A stretch of 36,829 nt of DNA. Origin: a virus. Below, in pieces: positions 9,301 through 17,892 of this stretch; position 1 is the stretch's first letter, and every line of letters begins with the position of its first letter. The translations under genes were made by a program, and so were the position numbers. The stretch spans positions 1-36,829 of IMG/VR virus record IMGVR_UViG_3300042897_000740. One strand, given 5' to 3'. Under the pieces are notes generated by a model. It had not been told where the DNA came from, did no database searches, and was given only the letters and a program-made list of their open reading frames with translations.

Positions 9301-10391
9301 AAATTGGAGCATCTTCTTGGAAATATGCATCTGCTGGCGCTTGGGGTAGTTGGACATCAGCGGCAATTGCGCAAGACGATGCATTGTTTGCGTGGGGATT
9401 GAATGAAAGAGGTTCATTTGGTGATGGTACAACGATTAATAAATCCTCACCAGTTAGAATTGGGACAAGTTCTTGGTTGACAATTGCTGCTACTGGATGG
9501 GGAATGGCAGGATCTCTTAAAGGAGTTTCTGGAAATCTTTATGCTTGGGGTGTAGGAGCAAACGGTGCTCGTGCCGCATATTCTACAACGACAAACGTTT
9601 CATCTCCAGTTCAAGTTGGATTGTTTAATTTTAGAGTATCTCCAATTCAAATTGGTACTAACAGCTGGTCAAAAATTTCAGCTGGATTAAGTTACGCAGT
9701 TGGCTTATTGGCAAATGGGCAAATATATTCTTGGGGATTAAATAGTGTTGGTCAACTTGGTGATGGAACAACAACGAGCAGATCTTCTCCTGTATTCACT
9801 TCCATTACATCAGGTATAAGTTGGGCACAAATAACTTCTGCTGAAGTTACTGCTTATGCAAGAGCGGCAAATGGCGCACTCTATGCTTGGGGTGGCAGCG
9901 CACTTGGTCAACTTGGTGACGGTACAACAGTTAATAAATCGTCATTAGTGAAAATCGGTAATGAATCTTGGACTCAAATTTCTGCAGGTGGTAGTCATGC
10001 TATGGGTATCCTTGCTAATAATAAATTAGCTGCGTGGGGATTGAATGCAAGAGGTCAATTAGGTGATGGAACGACAGTAAATAAATCATCGCCTGTTGTG
10101 ATTGGTGCTGAATCGTGGTCATCAATCACCGCAGGAGTTAATACTGCAATTGGTGTGAATAGTTCTGGTGCATTGTTTACTTGGGGTGATAATCAATACG
10201 GACAGTTAGCGCAAGGAACAACAATATCGCGTTCATCTCCTATTCAGGTCGGTATCGGCACAAGTTGGTGGAAAGGTGCCGCAAGCGATACTGGCGCATT
10301 CGGTACAGCAATTTATGTGACAAAGAGCGGAACAATAGTAAGCGCAGGTTACAACAATACAGGCGCAATGGGCGATAACACTATAACTTAA
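6363..10391 (+). CDS. giant RCC1-repeat (beta-propeller) virion protein, part 1 (1342 aa)
   Basis: The protein is almost entirely RCC1/ATS1-type repeats (COG5184-like) of about 50 residues. The core is [hydrophobic]-W-G-x-N-x-x-G-Q-L-G-D-G-T-T-x-N-K-S-S followed by P-V-x-I-G-x-x-S-W. By eye I count about 26 repeats, a few degenerate (for example the one reading RIWTAGNIGTPGN). In RCC1 proteins seven such repeats close one propeller, so this chain could hold three to four. There is no signal peptide or enzymatic motif; a giant tail-fibre or host-binding role is inferred from position. It begins by ATGA overlap with the chaperone-like gene. The last repeat stops after GAMGDNTIT, lacking its KSSPV...SW half, which appears at the start of the next gene in the same frame. 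Confidence 0.85.
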   Translation: MILNTWLLSVQRAAGGLAPAGLFTWGLNATGQLGDGTTLNDEIPTKIGFESWSQISTGDSYTVGILSNSRLYAWGQNNLGQLGDGTTLNKSSPIQIGTLSWRNVVAAKDGKTTLAIASNGALYAWGNNTSGQFGDGTFVNKSSPVKIGSSSWIGLTASLGITAAITSDYTLWSWGFFNALGDGQTNTSTTPVQIGQSGISYVSVTACQGVNTTLVNPGLFTVRDGYLLALDNTGRIWTAGNIGTPGNYWYEIAVGTEHVLALRSDGRLFGWGQNSTYSSVGDGTAFNRSSPVSIGTSSWIAIGAAGYTSYAIRSDGALFAWGDNRGGEIGDGQTVKDFSDTVSWTKIFASSNTFFATTSDGSFWGWGENNVGQLGVGNTVNHNFPYKLNYIFNAVSPPTILDFSVGSQTCGVITSNGALYMWGGNATGQVGDNTSVNKSSPIKIGSQSWAKISVGPTHTLAINATGQLFSWGSGNQMGDNVAGTKSSPVQIGTNQASSWSFISAGGPQMMAISSLGHLYSWGAQFAGELGTGNAGSVSYDPRSWTQIAISGTASYAIDTNQTLYVWGNRLLGGLGDGSTVSFNNTPLALPAFSGTQCSKITGAINSTGPAAALVLTDGRLWTWGIGTSGLGARGAAGAISAPSQVLGSWLTVESGAFNQAGLKVGNTLFTWGGNATGQLGDGTTIAKSSPVQIGSESWTQVALTANAIAAIHANGALYTWGAALELGDGSTANRSSPVKIGTESWLMIAGGASGHFAAIHSNGALFTWGYNAFGELGNGTTVNQSSMIQIGASSWSFVGGRFRTTIGRLVSDSANLYTWGADYRTTTDTARSSPVLLQGYKDYLPSNSPYLVGLVNVVLAINSNSHLMAWGNNSLGQLGLANTTNYNSPRRTLQFNLGTTATPAFRYYPHFVGTDGTEPWNTPETTIGLSSWSFVSTGGTGTNNGHTLAIKNSGELWAWGNNVFGNIGDGTTTAKSSPVQIGASSWKYASAGAWGSWTSAAIAQDDALFAWGLNERGSFGDGTTINKSSPVRIGTSSWLTIAATGWGMAGSLKGVSGNLYAWGVGANGARAAYSTTTNVSSPVQVGLFNFRVSPIQIGTNSWSKISAGLSYAVGLLANGQIYSWGLNSVGQLGDGTTTSRSSPVFTSITSGISWAQITSAEVTAYARAANGALYAWGGSALGQLGDGTTVNKSSLVKIGNESWTQISAGGSHAMGILANNKLAAWGLNARGQLGDGTTVNKSSPVVIGAESWSSITAGVNTAIGVNSSGALFTWGDNQYGQLAQGTTISRSSPIQVGIGTSWWKGAASDTGAFGTAIYVTKSGTIVSAGYNNTGAMGDNTIT

Positions 10392-10393
10392 CA

Positions 10394-10401
10394 TATAAAT
10401 A
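10394..10401 (+). promoter_or_regulatory. perfect T4 late promoter box (TATAAATA) between the two RCC1 genes
   Basis: TATAAATA, the exact T4 late consensus, lies two bases after the stop of the first RCC1 gene and five bases before the ATG at 10407. If it works as in T4, transcription would start at or next to that ATG, giving an essentially leaderless message. No Shine-Dalgarno sequence is visible here. Alternatively the box is a chance product of the AT-rich junction. Confidence 0.5.
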
Positions 10402-10406
10402 TTCGT

Positions 10407-13400
10407 ATGTCAAAATCATCACCAGTTTCAATTACAACCAGCAATCGAACAGCGGTCGCACTACTCGATGTGCCAGCAAATTCAGGAACTTCTTCTTGGA
10501 CTGCTATCAGTGCAGGCGTCGATGGTGCATTAGCAATTAATGCATCAGGAACATTATTTGCTTGGGGTGGTGCAAATGCAACTGGCGATCTTATTCTTAC
10601 TAGTTGGTCAAAAGTCAGTCAAGGATTGAGCCATGCAATGGCACTTGCGCCAAACGGCGCATTGTATGTTTGGGGATTAAATTCAACTGGACAACTTGGC
10701 GATGGTACGACTCTTAATAAATCATCACCAACACTTTTAAGTTCTGAAAGTTGGAGTCAAATTTCTGCAGGATGGTCTCATTCTGGCGCTATTCATTCGA
10801 ATGGTGCTTTATATATGTGGGGATTAAATTCCTCTGGTCAATTGGGTAATGATGATGCTACAGCAACACCAGTTAATCGATCATCACCAATACAAATCGG
10901 CAATCGTAGTTGGTCATTTTTGTCTGTTGGTAATAATCACACTGCAGCTGTTACAACAAACGGTGAAATTTTTGTTTGGGGTAATAACTGGGCAGGACAA
11001 ATTGGTGATGGTAGTGTTATTGGTTTCCGTAATAGCGGTGGATGGGATTCGTTCACTTTAGGTGGAAATAGAAGTGGCATCATCGCAGAAAAAGATTCAA
11101 CAAGTGGTGCTAATCTTTTTGCTTGGGGTACTTCTGTTATTGGCGATGGAACAACAACTGCGCGCATATCTCCAACTGCGGTAAGTACATCAATTTCAAA
11201 TTGGAATTATGTTGCTGACGGCGTCTCAGGATCTCATTATGCTGCCATTTCATCAAATGGTGCCTTATACACTTGGGGCATCAATGCAAATGGTCAACTT
11301 GGTGATGGCACAACAGTAAATAAATCATCACCTGTTAAAATAGGTTCAGAATCTTGGACAAGAGTTGCTGTTGCAGGCAGTCATACAATCGGTGTTCTCG
11401 CAAACGGCGCATTGTATGTTTGGGGCGTGAATGCAGGAGGTCAACTTGGTGACGGTACGACTGTTCCAAAATCTTCACCAGTTAAAATTGGTGCTGAATC
11501 TTGGACAGAAGTTGCAGGCGGTTCATTAAACTCGTATGCAATTCGCAACAATGGAACATTATACTCTTGGGGTTCTGGTACCAATGGAATGTTGGGAAAC
11601 CAAGATGACCTATTAGTCAATCGTTCTTCGCCAGTTCAAGTTGCTGGCAGTTGGACAAAAATCACATGTTCTGATTCACATGTATTTGCAGTAAACTCCA
11701 CAGGAAGTCTTTTTGGTTGGGGTAACAATTCAATTGGTCAAGTTGGTATTCAGTCTGGTGAGTCATTTGCGTTAAAGAAAACAACATCTTGGTCTAAAGT
11801 TTCTGTTGGAAAAGTTGGTATTGCTGCATCAGGTGGCACAATGCTCGCTACCAACTCAACAGGAATATTGTTTGGATGGGGTATAAACAATAATGGCGTT
11901 ATTGGTGACGGCACAACAATTAATAAATCCTCACCTGTTCAAATCGGTTCAGAAAGTTGGCAATTTATCGCTTGTGGTGGGTTTGCGCCAAGTGCTGCAA
12001 TTCACTCAAATGGTGCTCTTTTCATGTGGGGACCAAATTCACTAGGACAATTGGGTGATGGTACGACTGTAGGTAAATCTTCACCTGTTAAAATCGGTAG
12101 TGAATCTTGGTCATTAGTCAGTATTAATGGAAGCCATTGTGTTGGAATTCTTGCAAATGGTGCACTTTATGCTTGGGGTTCTGGCGTAAGTGGCATATTA
12201 GGTGATGGTACAACTGTATCAAAATCTTCTCCAGTCAAAATCGGCGCTCAATCGTGGTTAACTGTTGAAGCTGGTCTTAATCACAGTGTTGGTGTTCTAT
12301 CTAATGGAGCACTTTATGTGTGGGGTTTAGGCACTTCGGGTCAAATTGGTGATGGTACATCAGTCAGTAAATCCTCTCCCGTTAAAATTGGCGCTTCAAG
12401 TTGGACATCTGTGGCAGCTGGAGTAGATTTTTCTGTCGGAACAACAAGCGCGAATGTTGCATTTGCATGGGGACTGGGAACAGGCGGACAACTAGGTTTT
12501 AGTGCAACTGCAGCAAATAGAAGTTCTCCTGTTGCTGTTGCTGGTGCGTTAACAACTTTTGTTCGACCAAACAAAGTTTTTGCTGGAATGAGTCACTGTG
12601 CTGCACTAGATTCTACAAATGGAACTGTGTATATTTGGGGTCAAGGATCAAGCGGTCAGTTAGGGCAAGCGACAGGAAGAGGAACAGTACAAAGTGCTGC
12701 ACAAAGAAACACTCCCGTAACTGCTTCAAATTTCGGTGCTCCTGTTATTGATTGTTTCTCTGCTGGCGCCCGCGATTTCACTAGCCAAGCTCCTGCTATC
12801 GGGTTTGTTCGCGCCGATGGCTCATATTGGATATGGGGTAATAATGGCGCATCTGGATTGTTTGGTGATGGTTTAACAACACTCACAACCAGAACAGGAC
12901 CAGAATATACAACCACCACATTGGGATCATATGATTGGGTTGCTGGTTCTATGCGCGAGCAAGGCGGCGCAGCGTTTGGTATTCGAAGAATTAACAATGG
13001 CGAGCTATTCTCTTGGGGAAGAGGTACATCTGGTGTGCTAGGTATTGGCGCCACAACAAATAGAAGTTCACCAGTAAGTGTTGGTAATGCTGGTGGAATT
13101 GGCTATTCAAGCGTTGCTGCTGGTGCTTTAACTGCTGCGGCAATTGATAAGAATGGCGGTCTCTGGACTTGGGGTCGCGGCACAAATGGTGAATTGGGTA
13201 ATGGTGCTGCAACAAACACTTCAACACCAGGTAAAGTTGGCAGCGAAAGTTGGGCAATGGTTAGCATTGCAAGTTATACGTTAGGCATTCACGCTAATGG
13301 TGCATTATTTGCCTGGGGCGATAATGACTTTGGTAAACTGGGAGACGGCACAACCGTTCCAAAATCTTCTCCTGTAAAAATTGGCTCAGACAGTTGGAAA

Positions 13401-15398
13401 TTTGTTTATGCTGGCGGTTACGCTGCGTATGCAATTCGCTCTGATGGTGCACTATTTGCTTGGGGAAGAAATGATCGAAATGGTTGCCTTGGTGATGGTA
13501 CGACAGTAAATAAATCTTCACCAGTACAAATTGGTAATTCAAGTTGGAAGTTCGTTCGCGCAAGTGCAGAAAGTATTGCAGATTCTCCGATGACTGCAGC
13601 AGGAATTACTCAAGATGGTAGACTCTTTGTTTGGGGTTTCATAACTGGCGGCACATCAGTACAATCTATTACAGATCGTGTTGCTCATGAATACTACAAA
13701 ACTGATCAATCTTCACCTGTTCAAATCGGCACTCGCACAGATTGGGAAAAGGTTGCATTCTGGGGTGCAGCAGCAGGCATCAATCAACGAGGAATGATGG
13801 GAATCGCCAGCGGCGAATTATATTCTTGGGGAGGTTTTAACTTTAATCTAGTTGGTGATGGTTTGGCAACATCAAGATCTTCGCCTGTTATAGTTATGGG
13901 TGGTAATGGTGATAAAATTTCACATCTTTCATTGGGTGGCTTTAATTCTGCTGGAGTCACAGCAAATGGGCTTCTTTATACCTGGGGTTTGGGCTTAAAT
14001 GGCACTTTAGGTATGGAAGATTCAATCAGCCGTTCATCACCAACTCAAATTGCAACAGCGTTTTATATAATTTCACCAACACTAATCACTTCTGGCAGAA
14101 CAGACGCTATTGGTTTAAGTTGGAATTTAGTTCGTGCAGGCGCTACACATGCTGTTGCACTTGACAGTAGCAACACCATTTGGGCATGGGGATTGAATTC
14201 TTCGGGACAATTGGGTCAAGGTGCAACTGCAAGCAGACAAAAACCGCTTAACTTGATTGCAGACTTTTCAGTTGGTGCGTATCCAACTAGTTGGAACATT
14301 GTAAAGGCTACTGCTGATGGTACAGTCGCAGTAACTTCTGCAAATATCATATATGCTTGGGGTGCTTCGACGAATTTAGGTGATGGTACTGCAGTGAGTA
14401 AATCTTCACCAATTCTTCTTGGTGGTGCAATAATTCGTTGCTCGCCAATTAAAGTTGGTACAAGTTCTTGGTCACAAGTAGCAGTTTCAAATAACTTTAC
14501 AATGGCAATTCGCTCTGATGGTGCCTTGTTTGGTTGGGGATTCGGAACAAGTGGATATCCACATATAGGCGATCAATCTGTTGCTTCAAAATCTTCTCCT
14601 GTATTAGTTGCAGGAACACCAGGAACATTAAGTTGGATTGCTGTGAGTGCTGGTCATACACATTCATTAGCCATTACAAATACTGGCGGTATGTATGCTT
14701 GGGGTAATAATCGTTTCGGCATGTGTGGTGTTGGTACAGTTACTGCAGGTTCTACAAATATATTATTCTCACCAGCACAAATCGGTTCAAGTAGTTGGAC
14801 TGCTGTTGCTGCAGGAGCATCAACTTCTCTTGCAATTGATACACTAGGTCGTATGTTCTCCTTTGGATTGAACAGCGCTGGTGCTCTCGGTATTGGGTTG
14901 GTGACAGATCGTTCAAGCCCTGTTTTAGTTGGCGCGAATGGATTTACGGCAGTGTCAATCAGTGGTTCAACGGCATCAGCAATTTCAAATAATAAAGACT
15001 TATTTACTTGGGGATTAAACACTGTTGGTCAACTTGGCGATGCTGGATGGTCTGCTCCAAACGTCAGTAGATCATCACCTATATTTTTGGATTATACCGT
15101 AAAATCAAATACATTTAGTTATTGGTCAAGAACACCAAAAGTTCTAGATGCAAATACGCAATGGCGTACTGTAGAAGCAGGTAATGGATATTTTGCAGCA
15201 ACACCAAATTCAAACAACGTTTTGCATATGTGGGGATTAAATACTCTCACACCACAAGTTGGAGCAGCCGTTCTTGTGGCAAGTAGACTAGGTAGGAATG
15301 AGGCATTCCTACAACTTCCTAGACCAGTAACAGGCGAGATAGTTGTTGCGAATGTTTCGCTATCCAATCAACACTCTGCAATATTGCAATCGAGATAA
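10407..15398 (+). CDS. giant RCC1-repeat (beta-propeller) virion protein, part 2 (1663 aa)
   Basis: It starts MSKSSPVSITTSN, which is the second half of an RCC1 repeat, then continues with about 30 repeats of the same core (WG.N..GQLGDGTT.NKSSPVKIG.ESW). Several successive repeats, for example those around 11900-12400, are very alike. It is in the same frame as the upstream RCC1 gene, from which it is separated by one TAA and five codons. No ribosome-binding site precedes the ATG; translation could depend on a leaderless message from the TATAAATA box or on reinitiation or readthrough. The C-terminus (TGEIVVANVSLSNQHSAILQ) tapers off the repeat. The role, probably host recognition or a large virion appendage, is inferred only from genomic position. 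A late promoter box overlaps its stop codon. Confidence 0.85.
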   Translation: MSKSSPVSITTSNRTAVALLDVPANSGTSSWTAISAGVDGALAINASGTLFAWGGANATGDLILTSWSKVSQGLSHAMALAPNGALYVWGLNSTGQLGDGTTLNKSSPTLLSSESWSQISAGWSHSGAIHSNGALYMWGLNSSGQLGNDDATATPVNRSSPIQIGNRSWSFLSVGNNHTAAVTTNGEIFVWGNNWAGQIGDGSVIGFRNSGGWDSFTLGGNRSGIIAEKDSTSGANLFAWGTSVIGDGTTTARISPTAVSTSISNWNYVADGVSGSHYAAISSNGALYTWGINANGQLGDGTTVNKSSPVKIGSESWTRVAVAGSHTIGVLANGALYVWGVNAGGQLGDGTTVPKSSPVKIGAESWTEVAGGSLNSYAIRNNGTLYSWGSGTNGMLGNQDDLLVNRSSPVQVAGSWTKITCSDSHVFAVNSTGSLFGWGNNSIGQVGIQSGESFALKKTTSWSKVSVGKVGIAASGGTMLATNSTGILFGWGINNNGVIGDGTTINKSSPVQIGSESWQFIACGGFAPSAAIHSNGALFMWGPNSLGQLGDGTTVGKSSPVKIGSESWSLVSINGSHCVGILANGALYAWGSGVSGILGDGTTVSKSSPVKIGAQSWLTVEAGLNHSVGVLSNGALYVWGLGTSGQIGDGTSVSKSSPVKIGASSWTSVAAGVDFSVGTTSANVAFAWGLGTGGQLGFSATAANRSSPVAVAGALTTFVRPNKVFAGMSHCAALDSTNGTVYIWGQGSSGQLGQATGRGTVQSAAQRNTPVTASNFGAPVIDCFSAGARDFTSQAPAIGFVRADGSYWIWGNNGASGLFGDGLTTLTTRTGPEYTTTTLGSYDWVAGSMREQGGAAFGIRRINNGELFSWGRGTSGVLGIGATTNRSSPVSVGNAGGIGYSSVAAGALTAAAIDKNGGLWTWGRGTNGELGNGAATNTSTPGKVGSESWAMVSIASYTLGIHANGALFAWGDNDFGKLGDGTTVPKSSPVKIGSDSWKFVYAGGYAAYAIRSDGALFAWGRNDRNGCLGDGTTVNKSSPVQIGNSSWKFVRASAESIADSPMTAAGITQDGRLFVWGFITGGTSVQSITDRVAHEYYKTDQSSPVQIGTRTDWEKVAFWGAAAGINQRGMMGIASGELYSWGGFNFNLVGDGLATSRSSPVIVMGGNGDKISHLSLGGFNSAGVTANGLLYTWGLGLNGTLGMEDSISRSSPTQIATAFYIISPTLITSGRTDAIGLSWNLVRAGATHAVALDSSNTIWAWGLNSSGQLGQGATASRQKPLNLIADFSVGAYPTSWNIVKATADGTVAVTSANIIYAWGASTNLGDGTAVSKSSPILLGGAIIRCSPIKVGTSSWSQVAVSNNFTMAIRSDGALFGWGFGTSGYPHIGDQSVASKSSPVLVAGTPGTLSWIAVSAGHTHSLAITNTGGMYAWGNNRFGMCGVGTVTAGSTNILFSPAQIGSSSWTAVAAGASTSLAIDTLGRMFSFGLNSAGALGIGLVTDRSSPVLVGANGFTAVSISGSTASAISNNKDLFTWGLNTVGQLGDAGWSAPNVSRSSPIFLDYTVKSNTFSYWSRTPKVLDANTQWRTVEAGNGYFAATPNSNNVLHMWGLNTLTPQVGAAVLVASRLGRNEAFLQLPRPVTGEIVVANVSLSNQHSAILQSR

Positions 15399-15401
15399 AT
15401 A
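15394..15401 (+). promoter_or_regulatory. T4-like late promoter box (GATAAATA)
   Basis: GATAAATA matches the T4 late box at seven of eight bases and overlaps the stop codon of the second RCC1 gene. It lies 64 bases before the ATG at 15466, followed by an AT-rich leader and a good GGAG ribosome-binding site at 15455-15458. It would start the glycosyltransferase/methyltransferase cassette. Confidence 0.5.
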
Positions 15402-15465
15402 TTAAAAATTATTAGGTGTTTTGAATTTTATAAGTTATAATTAATTGTTATTTTGGAGATAAACT

Positions 15466-17241
15466 ATGCATGAAATTGACATGGAGTTGAAACTTCAACT
15501 CGAAGGTAAGCATAAAGAAGCACGCGCTTTATCTGATAAGTTAGAAGCAATTGGTCCAGATAAAATTCTCGACCCAAACGGAAAAAACACACAAGATATT
15601 TGGTTTCGTCACTGCTTCAATCGTGGATGGTTCATCTTACAAGATGGAAATTATCTAGAAGGCTGTAAACTTCTTGAGCATGGTCGTTTCTTAAATGTTT
15701 ATGGATCGCCTCCATTAAAAACAGCTGCTCCAATTTTCAATCCAGAAAAAGACGACATTAGAGGTAAGTCTGTCATCATCTCTCTTGAGGGTGGATATGG
15801 TGATGAGATTATTCATGCACGTTTTGCCAATTCATTTAAGAAAATGGGAGCGGATAAAGTTTACCTTGCCGCTGCACCTGAACTCGTTTCAATGTTCAGT
15901 AGAATGGACTCTGTAGATAAAGTGATTCTGCGCAATCAAGCACACACAGTTCAACATGATTACTGGGTTCCAGGATTTAGTGCAGGTTGGTTATCTGGCA
16001 ATACGTTTGAAAATTTTGAAAATGATCCTTTCTTGAAAGCAATACCAGAATCTGTAACAGTTTGGAAAAATATTATCAACTCTGATAAAATTAAAGTTGG
16101 TATTCGTTGGGCGGGAAATCCAAAATTTGAACATCAACAATTTAGACGTTTTCCACCTAAGTTTATAACAAATTTAGCGAAGTATTCAGAACTACAAATT
16201 TATAGTTTGCAAAGAGATCATAATCTGGTAAATCTCCCAGAAAATGTTGTTGATTTGCAACATCTTCTCATTTCTTGGGAAGATACAATGGCAGCAATTG
16301 AAAATCTAGATATTGTGATTACTTCTTGCACAAGTATTGCGCACCTTGCTGCTTCTATGGGTAAAGAAACTTGGGTTATTGTTCCAATTCTTCCATATCA
16401 TACTTGGACAGTTGGTGCGCCAGAAAGTACAACAAGTCCATATTACAAGTGCGTTAGAATTTTCAGACAAACCGATCATAAAACTTGGAATTCTACATTT
16501 CAAGATTTATACAGTGCATTGGAAAAAAAGTTCAATTTGCAAAAAGTTGAACACACTAATGAAGATCGCGTAACTAAGAGATTGAATCTTGGCTGCGGAA
16601 CATTTAAATTTGAAGGATTCCTTAACGTTGACAAATCAAAAATCGTCAATCCAGACGAAGTTGTAGATTTGGATATTACTCCATGGAAGTGGGAAGATGA
16701 CGAATTTGATCATATAGTCGCTAAAGATATTTTAGAACATCTCGGCGAAAAACCTCAAGACTTAATCAAATACATTAAAGAAATGTATAGAGTCACAACA
16801 AACGGTGGTATTTGGGAAGTTGTCGTTCCTCACTGGCGTTGTGATATTGCACTCGATGATTTGACGCATAAACGTTTAATCACAAAAACGATGTTCAATC
16901 TTTTCAATAAGAAAGCTCTTTATGAAGGAGTTGCTGCTGGAAGAAGTGAATCTTTGATTGCATTTGAGGAAGATATTGACATTGAAATCTGCGACGTTCA
17001 ATTTGAATATACAGAACCATATAAGAAAAGAATAATGGCAGGCACAATAAGCGAAGAAGAACTTAATTATAGTTTAAATCATTTAAACAACGTTGCATAT
17101 TCAATGCGTTTATTAATTCAAGTTCACAAGCCTGGCAGATATGACACTAAAGAAATTGAGGATTTGATTGATAATATTCAAAAAGCAAATCCTACAAAAC
17201 TTAATATTGATTCGCCGATGGCAATACCATTTTCGAAATAA
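15466..17241 (+). CDS. GT9-like glycosyltransferase / class I methyltransferase fusion (591 aa)
   Basis: Residues 1-90 look helical and TPR-like (CFNRGWFILQDGNYLEGCKLLE). Residues about 100-355 resemble the GT-B, GT9/heptosyltransferase-like half found in TPR-glycosyltransferases: SLEGGYGDEIIHARF (106-120), KVGIRWAGNPKFEH..FRRFPP (210-231), IYSLQR (245-250), WEDTMAAIENLDIVITSCTS (271-290), IAHLAASMGKETWVIVP. Residues about 370-500 form a SAM-dependent methyltransferase with LNLGCG (373-378), FLNVD, and DILEHL (421-426). The enzyme may transfer a sugar and methylate it. It opens a four-gene glycan cassette. The GT9 relationship matters because an ADP-heptose synthesis module lies 2.7 kb downstream. 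The acceptor is unknown: fibre protein or host glycan. The next gene starts after three bases. Confidence 0.75.
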   Translation: MHEIDMELKLQLEGKHKEARALSDKLEAIGPDKILDPNGKNTQDIWFRHCFNRGWFILQDGNYLEGCKLLEHGRFLNVYGSPPLKTAAPIFNPEKDDIRGKSVIISLEGGYGDEIIHARFANSFKKMGADKVYLAAAPELVSMFSRMDSVDKVILRNQAHTVQHDYWVPGFSAGWLSGNTFENFENDPFLKAIPESVTVWKNIINSDKIKVGIRWAGNPKFEHQQFRRFPPKFITNLAKYSELQIYSLQRDHNLVNLPENVVDLQHLLISWEDTMAAIENLDIVITSCTSIAHLAASMGKETWVIVPILPYHTWTVGAPESTTSPYYKCVRIFRQTDHKTWNSTFQDLYSALEKKFNLQKVEHTNEDRVTKRLNLGCGTFKFEGFLNVDKSKIVNPDEVVDLDITPWKWEDDEFDHIVAKDILEHLGEKPQDLIKYIKEMYRVTTNGGIWEVVVPHWRCDIALDDLTHKRLITKTMFNLFNKKALYEGVAAGRSESLIAFEEDIDIEICDVQFEYTEPYKKRIMAGTISEEELNYSLNHLNNVAYSMRLLIQVHKPGRYDTKEIEDLIDNIQKANPTKLNIDSPMAIPFSK

Positions 17242-17244
17242 TTT

Positions 17245-17892
17245 ATGTCTTACTTGAAAGAAGCGTTTTATCCTGCTAATTTGGAGCATGCGAAACATAT
17301 CGCTTTAACAAGCGATCCAAGCAAACCAAATAAATTTCAAGAGGAAACGCAATCAATTATTAATATGTTTCGTCCTTCTGCTTACATATCAAGCAAAAGC
17401 AAAGTCTTAGATTTTGGTTGTGGTATGGGTAGAATGTCAAAGGCTTTAATTGATGAATATCAATGCGAAGTGATTGGTGTTGATACTAGTCCTGGTATGA
17501 GAAAATATGCTCAAGAATATGTCGGCAATACTGAAAAATTTAAATGTTTAGAATCATACGACATACCTGAAAGTATTAATATCGCGTTTTGTTTTTTTGT
17601 ATTGCAACATGTAGAATTTCCTCAGAAAGAAATTGACAATCTCACTAAAGTAATTGTACCAAATGGTTATTTGGCTCTATTGAACGAGCCACATAGATTC
17701 GTACCTTCTGGAGTTGATAAAAATAATTATGTTATTTGGGAGGATGATAACTTCAATATTGAATCTGCTTTGTTTGAAAATTTCAGAATAGTTGAAAGCA
17801 GACCATATATGAATCATCCTGTAGTTCGTTTACAACTATTCCAAAAGAAAAATGCGCCAAGAAATTTTAGTTATTCTACAAACACACTCTAG
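17245..17892 (+). CDS. class I SAM-dependent methyltransferase (215 aa)
   Basis: The SAM-binding motif I is VLDFGCGMGRMSKAL (residues 54-68), followed by the acidic motif II IGVDTSPGMRKYA (77-89). FCFFVLQHVEF (115-125) and LTKVIVPNGYLALLNEP (133-149) fit motifs IV and V/VI of a Methyltransf_11/25-type Rossmann methyltransferase. The substrate cannot be read from the sequence; the neighbours suggest a sugar or lipid-linked glycan rather than DNA or RNA. The start is three bases after the previous stop, and the end overlaps the next gene by 41 bases in a different frame. Confidence 0.75.
   Translation: MSYLKEAFYPANLEHAKHIALTSDPSKPNKFQEETQSIINMFRPSAYISSKSKVLDFGCGMGRMSKALIDEYQCEVIGVDTSPGMRKYAQEYVGNTEKFKCLESYDIPESINIAFCFFVLQHVEFPQKEIDNLTKVIVPNGYLALLNEPHRFVPSGVDKNNYVIWEDDNFNIESALFENFRIVESRPYMNHPVVRLQLFQKKNAPRNFSYSTNTL

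Noticed and set aside
15399-15465. Rho-independent terminator or small RNA in the gap after the RCC1 genes
   Set aside because: Only AT-rich palindromic bits (TTATAAGTTATAA) are present, without a GC stem and T-run; it reads better as the leader of the glycosyltransferase gene.
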